7,252 bases of DNA from JBDRNO01 sp043811005. GTDB taxonomy: Bacteria; Bacteroidota; Bacteroidia; NORP154. The translations under genes and the position numbers were made by a program. The notes under the pieces are model-generated. The model was not told the origin of the DNA. It saw nothing but the letters and a program-made list of their open reading frames with translations, and made no database searches. Below, one piece after another: positions 1 through 5,800 of the stretch (the stretch's first letter is position 1; every line of letters starts with the position of its first letter). The DNA lies in the NCBI GenBank assembly GCA_043811005.1, contig JBDRNO010000238.1, forward strand, positions 1 through 7,252. The letters run 5' to 3'.

Positions 1-78
1 AATACATCCTGGTAGAGATGGACAAGTTACCACCCATATTCCGTCTTCATCTCTTTCTAATATAACTTTTATTTCCAT
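1..78 (-). CDS. HicB-family antitoxin-like protein, N-terminal part only (runs off the window)
   Basis: Only the first 26 codons are present; the gene continues past base 1. The residues form the typical HicB/UPF0150 start: a beta strand (MEIKVILE), an acidic turn (RDEDG), a second strand (WVV) and the family signature SLPGC at residues 21-25. The ATG at 78-76 is preceded by a full-consensus AGGAGGTG at 94-87, 8 bases away. Short HicB proteins neutralise a HicA mRNA-cleaving toxin, so a toxin partner may lie just outside the window, but none is visible. This N-terminus resembles that of the complete hicB at 486-686, and the two leaders are also nearly identical, which suggests duplicated or repeatedly acquired modules. 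It could instead be a solitary HicB-like protein. Family assignment is fairly secure; function without the rest of the protein is inferred. Confidence 0.8.
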   Translation of the reverse strand, partial: MEIKVILERDEDGIWVVTCPSLPGCI

Positions 79-100
79 ATTTTCTTCACCTCCTGATAGA

Positions 101-129
101 ATTTTAACATCTTATCAGAATAAAATCAA
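101..129 (-). promoter_or_regulatory. Likely sigma-70 type promoter of the partial hicB-like gene
   Basis: Read on the minus strand, TTGATT (129-124) is followed after exactly 17 bases by TAAAAT (106-101). The second box matches the -10 consensus at 5 of 6 positions and the first matches the -35 consensus at 4 of 6. The ribosome binding site at 94-87 and the ATG at 78 follow, giving a short untranslated leader of about 15-20 bases. The region is AT-rich, so a chance match is possible. Confidence 0.45.
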
Positions 130-200
130 CTTAAAAGTCACTTCCTTTCTGCAACGCTGGCATAAAAATATTATCAAAGGTATTTAAGGGACAAAAGTTC

Positions 201-237
201 ATCCGCTCGGATTCGTCGTCCCGATGCCGACATTGAG
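201..237 (-). repeat. Orphan scrap of the fibre-gene GNVGIGT motif
   Basis: On the minus strand this stretch reads NVGIGTTNPSG and then meets a TGA stop. At DNA level, 206-237 matches the motif copy at about 4397-4428 inside the large fibre gene closely: both carry GGATTCGT, then GTCCCGATGCCGAC on the plus strand, then ATTG or GTTG. There is no start codon, ribosome site or further fibre-like sequence around it. It sits in the 189-base gap between hicA and the partial hicB-like gene. I read it as the last remnant of a lost fibre gene or of a recombination event. The identity is seen directly; the origin is inferred. Confidence 0.7.
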
Positions 238-267
238 ATATATTGAATTTATCCCAATTCTTATAGC

Positions 268-489
268 TTAAAGCGCATTAAATTCTTCAACACTCAGATC
301 GGCTTGCTTCAAGAGTTTCTTGAGGATACCGATACCAAGTTCTTTATGCTGAGGAACTGATAATGTATAGGGATAACCTTGCTTTACAAGCATAACGTGA
401 GACCCTGCCTGACGGTCAACTGTCCAGCCAGCGTGTTTGAACTTTTTTACTGCAATCGCGCCTGAACACAATTTGAGCTGATGACTCAT
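268..489 (-). CDS. hicA: HicA-family mRNA interferase toxin (YcfA-like)
   Basis: This is a 73-residue protein of normal HicA length. HicA toxins fold as a small dsRBD-like domain and cleave mRNA and tmRNA, halting translation until HicB binds them. The family core is visible: an N-terminal helix (SGAIAVKKFKHAGW, residues 9-22), the strand and catalytic-loop signature RQAGSH (26-31) with the expected catalytic His31, a beta segment ending in SVPQH, then KELGIGILKKLLKQADLS (49-66), the usual closing helix. Its ATG (489-487) overlaps the hicB stop codon as ATGA, so translation is probably coupled to hicB; no separate ribosome site is needed. The order hicB then hicA is the less common but known arrangement. 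All recognisable residues are intact, so the toxin is probably active. Confidence 0.9.
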   Translation of the reverse strand: MSHQLKLCSGAIAVKKFKHAGWTVDRQAGSHVMLVKQGYPYTLSVPQHKELGIGILKKLLKQADLSVEEFNAL

Positions 490-686
490 ACCATCACCTC
501 TACTATCTGTGCTTGACGGTGTTTGGCTTTGTCATTCATAACTGCCAACCACCCAACAATGGCCTCTTTGATATTAGTCTTTGCCTCAGCTATGGTTTTA
601 CCCTGAGAAACACAACCAGGCAGCGCCGGAACTTCAGCCACATAATAACCTGTCTCATCCTCTTCAATAACAACCTGTAATTTCAT
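486..686 (-). CDS. hicB: HicB-family antitoxin, short form
   Basis: This 66-residue protein has the HicB/UPF0150 pattern: MKLQVVIEEDETGYYVAEV forms two strands around an acidic turn, ALPGC (residues 21-25) is the family signature, and TIAEAKTNIKEAIVGWLAVM (31-50) is the helix. It should bind and block the HicA made from the overlapping downstream gene. It ends right after this domain and lacks the C-terminal helix-turn-helix or ribbon-helix-helix segment of longer HicB proteins, so it may not repress its own operon by itself. I chose the ATG at 686 because AGGAGGTG (700-693) lies 6 bases upstream; an in-frame GTG at 695 overlaps that ribosome site and would be a poor start. A TAGAAT -10-like box lies just upstream (715-710), but I see no convincing -35. 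Confidence 0.9.
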   Translation of the reverse strand: MKLQVVIEEDETGYYVAEVPALPGCVSQGKTIAEAKTNIKEAIVGWLAVMNDKAKHRQAQIVEVMV

Positions 687-743
687 TTTCCTCACCTCCT
701 GATAAAATTCTATTGCCAGAAAATATTAATTGTGTAACTATCT

Positions 744-873
744 GCCTGCGTGTAAAAGTTCAGTCAATGGTGTAGTCATTACCATGAAAATGGGAATCTA
801 TAGATTCCTGCTTTCGCAGGAATGACATACTGAACGAAGAATGACACCGTTCACCGACCTTTTACGCCTGCGT
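744..873. mobile_element. MITE-like element (114 bp) with 8-bp target site duplication
   Basis: The 8-base word GCCTGCGT occurs at 744-751 and again at 866-873. Between the copies, 752-865 begins with GTAAAAG and ends with CTTTTAC, a perfect 7-bp terminal inverted repeat. The similarity extends inward: the left end (752-780) and the reverse complement of the right end (865-840) agree at 17 of the first 21 positions, then share TCATT after a 3-base gap. There is no ORF inside, so the element would depend on a transposase encoded elsewhere. Short length, terminal inverted repeats and a direct flanking duplication are the defining marks of a miniature inverted-repeat transposable element. I cannot name the transposase family; 8-bp duplications are made by several. 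It lies between the hicB promoter region and the stop codon of the small secreted-protein gene and disrupts neither. Confidence 0.75.
793..823. repeat. Overlapping palindromes in the centre of the MITE-like element
   Basis: GGAATCTATAGATTCC (793-808) is a perfect 16-base palindrome. Its right half overlaps a second perfect hairpin, ATTCCTGC and GCAGGAAT around a TTTC loop (804-823). The shared ATTCC can therefore pair with GGAAT on either side, giving two exclusive stems. The second hairpin resembles palindromes that I recall as dispersed repeats in many bacterial genomes, similar in style to the Neisseria dRS3 repeat. Confidence 0.75.
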
Positions 874-1115
874 TATAGTTTCATACAACGTCTACGATCT
901 ACGATCGTAAAAATAGAACCGTCCCCTGTTTCCTCTAAAACATTCTTTAAATTAAAATAATTTTGAAGGAATTTCTCGGTTTTTGATTCTAATTCTTTTT
1001 CTATTTTTAGACGATTTTCTACTAAATTCATGATAACATCCTGATTATTCTCTGAAAATAAAGAAGTAATTATCAAAAAAACAAACATGAAAAATATTTT
1101 TGTTTTTATCCGCAT
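873..1115 (-). CDS. Small predicted secreted or periplasmic protein of unknown function
   Basis: This 80-residue ORF is not a family I recognise. It opens with a convincing signal peptide: basic MRIKTK, a hydrophobic core FFMFVFLIITSLF, and a polar SENN where cleavage would occur (about residue 21). The next 40 residues are charged and helical (LVENRLKIEKELESKTEKFLQ), possibly a short coiled coil. The final 20 residues (ETGDGSIFTIVDRRRCMKL) look unlike the rest; the DNA under them (875-935) contains a GGGGACGGTTC phrase and a doubled TACGATC and resembles dispersed intergenic repeat DNA. The original C-terminus may have been replaced. No good ribosome site precedes the ATG at 1115, and a palindromic repeat lies just upstream. 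The stop codon touches the target duplication of the MITE-like element but would exist without the insertion. It may be a decaying gene. Confidence 0.45.
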   Translation of the reverse strand: MRIKTKIFFMFVFLIITSLFSENNQDVIMNLVENRLKIEKELESKTEKFLQNYFNLKNVLEETGDGSIFTIVDRRRCMKL

Positions 1116-1415
1116 TATTTTGTAACCGTATTATTTATAAGTCGCTTTTTAAGACACCGTATAAATACCGTGATTACAGGTTTACTTCTGTAACCGCCTT
1201 ATTTATAAGGCGCTAATATGCACGATATAAACAACATATTTATGATAATATTATACAAAATTTATTAAAAGTCAACGGGTAATTTAACTTCATATTTAAC
1301 TTTATTTATATGATACTTGTTTTTCCCTTGTAACCGCATTATTCATAATGCGCTAATTCTTCTTGTAATCGCATTATTTATAATTATTCCCTAACTTCTT
1401 CACATCTTTACTACC
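1116..1415. repeat. Gene-free spacer with a family of palindromic repeats (about 34-base spacing)
   Basis: Four plus-oriented copies start with TGTAAC or TGTAAT, at 1121, 1189, 1329 and 1364, and one inverted copy covers 1155-1178. Each is a hairpin with 8-base arms around a 2-base loop. The arms are CGCCTTAT with ATAAGGCG (1195-1212) and CGCATTAT with ATAATGCG (1335-1352). The inverted copy pairs CACCGTAT with ATACCGTG with one mismatch. Copies 1 and 4 have degenerate right arms. The arm differences are compensated on both sides, so the stem, not just the sequence, seems preserved. Copies 1 to 3 sit 34 bases apart and the last two 35 apart. The rest of the spacer (1223-1328) is AT-rich with no ORF or RNA gene that I can see. 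Confidence 0.75.
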
Positions 1416-1667
1416 TTACTTTCTCTCTTCATCAAACCTTTTCCACGCTTTGTAAAAATTAAGTATTTTGGGTCTGGCATAAAAATATTTTTTTATTATT
1501 TCATCTATTAACACCCGGTCCGGAAACTGCTTCTGTTTCTCCTGTACGGTTGGGTCTCCGCTTGCTACCTTCTGTATACTATAAATATCTCTCACCTGCT
1601 CCAGATAGACCACCACCTTATTACACAGAAATAAAACCTCTTCTAAGAGTTTCATCAAACCAGGCAC
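1416..1667 (-). CDS. Unrecognised 83-residue ORF, possibly the frameshifted end of the upstream transposase-like gene
   Basis: I do not recognise this protein. It is rich in Lys, Glu, Val and Leu and looks mostly helical: LMKLLEEVLFLCNKVVVYLEQVRDIY (residues 4-29), a polar middle (ASGDPTVQEKQ), then IDEIIKKYFYARPKILNFYKAWKRFDEERK at the end. It has no signal peptide or membrane segment. It starts at GTG 1667 or, more plausibly, ATG 1655; neither has a visible ribosome site. It overlaps the end of the 1621-2160 ORF by 47 bases in the +1 frame, and its own frame is closed upstream by a TGA just before the overlap. It may be the rest of that gene after a frameshift, a separate small gene coupled to it, or non-coding. 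The amino acid composition looks coding, but confidence is low. Confidence 0.35.
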   Translation of the reverse strand: MPGLMKLLEEVLFLCNKVVVYLEQVRDIYSIQKVASGDPTVQEKQKQFPDRVLIDEIIKKYFYARPKILNFYKAWKRFDEERK

Positions 1668-2160
1668 ATTTCATATGAAACAGCCCGAAATCCCGCATTC
1701 TCGCATACCGGCATAGCGGTTCATATTCTTTTACCCAATTTGAAAGGGTATTTATTCCTACCTCCAGCCCGAATTTTTCTTTCAAAAAACCACAAGACTC
1801 TTCTAATGTAAAACCAGTATTATAAAAATTAAGACCATCTAATATTACTTTAAGAGGGAATTGTTTACCTTTTACTTTCTGTGGGGTAAAGACCTTTTGA
1901 CAATCATTACAATAATACAGTTGGACGGTTTCTAATTTCTTTTTACGAGTTCCTTTTTTTATTATATTTTTACCCTGACAATATGGGCAGATTTCAGTTT
2001 TCTCTGAAACAGGCTGAAAAGTAGTAGGACGGGCATCTTGCCCGACAACGTAGCGGTGCAATTTATCGCATTTGGTAGGTTGGGCATCCTTCTTGATATT
2101 AAGGCATTCAAAATCAAAAACAAAACCTAATATAGTTTTTACAATGTTTAATATTGTCAT
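1621..2160 (-). pseudogene. Truncated transposase-like protein with N-terminal zinc ribbon
   Basis: The 179-residue ORF carries a zinc ribbon, CPYC (58-61) and CNDC (84-87), followed by a basic stretch and a helix-turn-helix-like region with LDGLNFYNTGFTLEES (108-122), VGINTLSNWVKEYEPLC (134-150) and a YARMRDFGL end. This zinc ribbon plus HTH layout is typical of the DNA-binding front of IS transposases and related integrase-like proteins; I cannot name the IS family. The catalytic DDE portion is absent: similarity seems to stop near residue 160, and the ORF ends 19 residues later, so it is a remnant. The first 50 residues also look foreign. Residues 24-47 are encoded by a palindromic repeat and contain the doubled peptides KDAQPT and QDARPT. 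The true start may therefore have been lost. No ribosome site precedes the ATG at 2160. Confidence 0.6.
2022..2092. repeat. Palindromic repeat read in frame by the transposase-like ORF
   Basis: The unit is bounded by TAGGACGGGCATC (2025-2037) and the similar TAGGTTGGGCATC (about 2076-2088). It contains a perfect hairpin with arms CGGGCA and TGCCCG around TCT (2030-2044), then GTAGCGGTGC and AATTTATCGCA (2050-2070). The last segment reappears, inverted and with one extra base, at 7010-7031 in the fibre gene leader; a shorter version, GTAGCGGTACGATTTA, is at 2187-2202. It is therefore a dispersed repeat of the genome. Here it keeps the reading frame open and supplies about 24 residues. Confidence 0.65.
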
Positions 2161-2377
2161 TTTAGAGCATTTTTTATGTTTTTAATGTAGCGGTACGATT
2201 TACCTGCCTGGCAGTCTACCTGGCGTTAGACAGACAAACAGGTCGCACTTTTTAAGTCACGAGTTTATAGGCTAAAAAAGCCACAAGTTTGGGAAAAATC
2301 AGGGGTTGCTCCAGAATTCGTGACTTTTTTAGCCTTAAAAAGCCACAGAAATACGGTTTTTTAAAAGAGAAGGTTTT
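2161..2377. other. Intergenic spacer with nested inverted and direct repeats
   Basis: No gene is visible. The segment 2187-2202 is a degenerate copy of the GTAGCGGTGC repeat and runs into a C/G-rich patch with ACCTGCCTGGCAG (2202-2214) and a matching CAGGT near 2239. Further on, AAGTCACGA (2254-2262) pairs perfectly with TCGTGACTT (2318-2326), and GGCTAAAAAAG (2270-2280) pairs with CTTTTTTAGCC (2324-2334). Both halves end in a direct AAAAAGCCACA word. On the minus strand the stretch around 2321-2345 can also form a 10-pair hairpin, with GTGGCTTTTT opposite AAAAAGTCAC and one G-T pair. This could end transcripts coming from the fibre locus, but there is no clean T-tract after it. Confidence 0.55.
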
Positions 2378-2494
2378 TCATTTCTTTATTTTTTGTTCCA
2401 GTGCCGAAATTGCCTGTTGTTGCTTCTCTATCATTTGTCCCTGCTCTTTTATTGCGTAGTAGACCAGGAACCATTTCCTCCCACTATTATCCAT
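2378..2494 (-). pseudogene. Coiled-coil end of an S74-type fibre tail, 38 codons, overlapping the relic domain
   Basis: The frame opens at ATG 2494 and encodes 38 residues. After WFLVYYAIKEQ (residues 8-18) it continues as a heptad-like QMIEKQQQAISALEQKIKK tail. S74 (intramolecular chaperone) domains commonly finish with an aliphatic run, AIKEQ or AVQEQ, and then just such a coiled coil; the large gene itself ends with ILTAAVQEQQDIIKVQ. I read this as the last piece of another S74 tail whose upstream part is gone. It overlaps the 2449-2859 relic in a different frame by 46 bases. The start has no ribosome site, so independent translation is doubtful; frameshifting from the relic would also connect the two. 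Confidence 0.45.
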
Positions 2495-2859
2495 TTTGTT
2501 TCGGTTACCAATCTAAGTGTTATGCTGGCATAAGTTTCTGTAATTACATTATTATAAATAGTTAGACCAGCTCCTGAATCTGCTATTGTATCAGAGTCTG
2601 CTGCATCAATTGTTACTTGCCAGGAACCAAGTTTTACTATAGTAAACCATGCACCAATATGGGTAGAATCTACAGAAGGAAGAGTGATAACTACTTCTTC
2701 GGTACTACTACTGGTAATGGTCTTACCAAAATCAGAACTTGTTAAAATTACGGGGCTCGTATCCTTAGCTTCTGTTAAATATTGAGCTACTTTTACTGTC
2801 CCGTTAACATCCAGTTTAGCCCCCGGTCCCGCCGTCCCGATGCAGTTATTGCCCGACGT
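2449..2859 (-). pseudogene. Relic C-terminal beta domain of a second fibre-type protein, directly after the main gene's stop
   Basis: In the +1 frame relative to the large gene, this stretch reads a degenerate motif (TSGNNCIGTAGPGAKLDVNG) and then a complete-looking domain. Features include SSDFGKTITSSSTEEVVITLP, WFTIVKLGSWQVTI, TIADSGAGL and the ending WIIVGGNGSWS before a TAA. Domains with this rhythm (a GK(T/V)I opening, an ITLP strand, a W/F-T-IV..G..QVTI strand and a final VGGNG-W) occur at the tips of phage tail fibres and large bacterial repeat proteins. The frame is open from 2892 but has no start codon at its beginning, so it cannot be expressed alone. GPGAKLDV matches the GPGAKLEV blocks of the large gene. 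It is either a former downstream extension of the large gene or the tail of a neighbouring paralogue. Confidence 0.7.
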
Positions 2860-5800
2860 TGAGTTGTGCTTCCAACCTACCCAGACGTGCTTTCATCTCG
2901 TCAATCTCGCGTCGCTGAACCTTGATGATATCCTGCTGTTCCTGAACAGCAGCAGTCAGGATTGCCTCCATACCGCTCGGGTTATACCAATAGTAGCCTT
3001 TGTCATCCTGCGAAATCATCTCAGGAAAGGTCTCTTTGACCTCTTGGGCGATGAATCCGTACTTCAAGCCGGGGTTTTCGCCAAACTGGCTATTATGAAG
3101 ATCGTTCCAGGTATAAGAAACGGGTCGGAGGGACAGTATCTTGTCGAGGGATTGGCCTTTCAACTCGTTCTGAATGTCCTTCCAACGCCGATCTGATGTA
3201 CTGGTCCACGCAGTTCCAGTGGTAAGTCCAGCCGTTCCTACCACAGAAAGTCTATGCGTCCCCGGAGCCAACGTCCCGATGCCGACGTTGCCATTGCTTT
3301 GCACTACCATCACTTCACTTCCTGCTGATGTCCCTGTGCTTATTATCAATGGATTTACTCCTTCTACTCCTACTATCGTAGCAGTAGTTACCTTTATACC
3401 ACCTGATACCTCAAGTTTAGCCCCCGGTCCCGTCGTCCCGATGCCGACGTTGCCATTGCTTTGCACTACCATCATCCCACTCCCATCATTGCTGGATACC
3501 TTCACTGCATATGTTTCACTCCCTGCCTGCTTCACTTCCAGTTTAGCCCCCGGTCCCGCCGTCCCGATGCCGACGTTGCCTCCGAAATAAGCACTTCCGT
3601 CGTCAGAATCGATCCACCATTGTCCTACAGAATTTGCACTACCAGGAGCACTAATATCAGTTGATAATTGATTCCATTGATTAAACCAAAGATAATTATA
3701 ACTACCGCCGGCTTCATTAGGAATTTCCATTACAATAGCACCCGGCGATCTTTGAGTAGCTAATGTACCAACAGTATCCGATTCTATCTTAAGGTAATTT
3801 TGTGTGTTAGTATCGCCACTGCCACCAATTTGAATGAAAGATTGACTCGTAGTACCTGAAAGGATTAAACTTCCTACAATATCTAACTTTTCTACCGGCC
3901 CGGTTGTCCCGATGCCGACATTGCCAGAACTTGTCACCCTCATGACCTCGCTACCTGCAACTGTTCCTGTGCTGATAATCAACGGAACAACCGTCCCACT
4001 CCCCACTACCCTCAGCCGCGCCGTAGGCGCTGTATCCCCGATGCCGACGTTGCCCGCATTTGTAATCACTAACCCCGTCCCTGTAGCACCACTGATATTT
4101 CCAGCAAAGGAGGTATTAAGACTATCTGCCCCGACCACCTGTAGCCTTGCCCCAGGTGAAACCGTTCCCACGCCGACGTTGCCATTGTTCGCGTCTATTC
4201 TCATTAACTCATTTATTCCGTCCGCCTGGAGGGAGCCTCCGCTATTGAATGAGAAATGAGACACTGAATGCCCAAAGAATTGGTAATTAAACGCGGTTGG
4301 CGCCCCGATACCCAGATGATGACCTGAACCTGAAACAGACTGATAGATATTAATAGCGGCAGAATCCACAAGGGGACCAAAAGATACCTTTGCCGTTGGA
4401 TTCGTAGTCCCGATGCCGACGTTGCCATTCATCACAAATACGTTTGTGCTGAAAGTCACCCCTGCAGCTGCCGTGGTTATAGAACTGACGGTTATTGTGG
4501 AAACGCCAACAATATCCTTATCTGACATGTTTAAATTCTGCGTTGCGGTATGGTTGCCGAGGTTGTCGCCGTTTGCCACGGTGGCATACAGCGTACCCTG
4601 TGAGGTCATTGATGAAACTATATTGCCGGAACCGTCGCGCCAGATCTGCGCGTAGATATCGGACGCCGTACCGGTGGACACTATATCCAGAGCGGCCTGC
4701 GGCGTGCGCGTGGAGATACCGATTGTTTTGGCTGAGAGATTTCCGAACAACACACCGCCGATGTTGAGTTCGTTAGAAGCTGCTATGGCGGAGGCGTCCT
4801 GGTCATAGCCGATGATTATGTTGCGGTTTCCTGTAGTGATAGAGTAACCGGCTTTGAAGCCTATCAGGATATTATCACTACCTGTTTGCAAGCCGTAACC
4901 GGCGCGATACCCCATAAGCGTTGAACTGGAGAAGGAATTATCTGCGATTAAACCGTAACCACCGGCTCGATTGCCAAATATGGTATTGGCCGAACCTGTT
5001 TTGTTGTTGTAGCCCGTAGCAGTACCCACATAGGAGTTCATGTCCCCCGTGGTGTTGTTTTTGCCCGCATAAGCGCCTAAAAAGGAGTTCTCCCACGCCG
5101 TGTCGTTGGTGCAGCCCGCATAATAGCCCATAAAGGTGTTCCGAGACCCCGCAGACCCCACCGCGCTGCCGGAGCCCGCATAATAGCCCACAAAGGAATT
5201 CTGACTCCCCGTGGTGTTGTTTTTGCCCGCATAAGCGCCCATAAAGGAGTTCCCCCACGCCGTGGTGTTGGCGTAGCCCGCATAAGAGCCCACAAAGGAA
5301 TTCTCACCCCCAGTAGTGTTGTTGTAGCCCGCAAAATAGCCTAAAAAGGAATTCTCACTCCCAGTACCAGTGTTTTTATAGCCCGCAACTTCGCCCACAA
5401 AGGAGTTACCATACCCTATGGTGTTGGCGTAACCCGCCTGGTGGCCCAAAAAGGAGTTATGATCCCCCGTGGTGTTGGAGTAGCCCGCATCCTTCCCTAG
5501 AAAAACATTATAGTTTCCGGTTCCCGTATTTGCTTGTCCAGCACCAACACCTATACCCAAACTGCTTTCTCCCGGCAATATCGCCACAACTGTACTGCCC
5601 GCTATCCGGTAATTAGCGCTGGTGTTGATGGCACCCGCGACATCAAGCATGCTTGTCGGCCATGTCGTCCCGATGCCGACGTTGCCCGCACTTGCTCCCT
5701 CTTTTGAAACGAACAACGAAGTTGTTCCTGTCCCTGTGCTCACATGTAGTATCCCGCTTGAACTCGTCGTCCCGATGCCGACGTTGCCATTGCTTTGCAC

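Noticed and set aside
157..172. 16-base exact match CTGGCATAAAAATATT shared with 1474-1489
   Set aside because: It is AT-rich and isolated, with no similarity on either side; a chance or uninformative match is likely.
687..695. Upstream GTG start adding MRK to hicB
   Set aside because: The GTG is part of the AGGAGGTG ribosome site; the ATG at 686 has proper spacing.
866..875. Truncation of the small secreted-protein gene by the MITE-like element
   Set aside because: The TAA uses only the last base of the target sequence plus the next two bases, so the stop codon existed before insertion.
1121..1390. CRISPR-like array because of repeats at about 34-base spacing
   Set aside because: Units are short hairpins of changing sequence, one is inverted, spacing has a gap of about 106 bases, and there are no distinct spacers or cas genes.
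2318..2348. Intrinsic terminator for the fibre transcript
   Set aside because: A 10-pair hairpin is possible on the minus strand, but it is almost all A-T and no T-run follows in that direction.
4938..5334. Minus-strand ORFs rich in repeated LLCGL or PLWALMRA peptides
   Set aside because: These are other-frame readings of the tandem YadA-like repeat block, whose true frame is the large gene.
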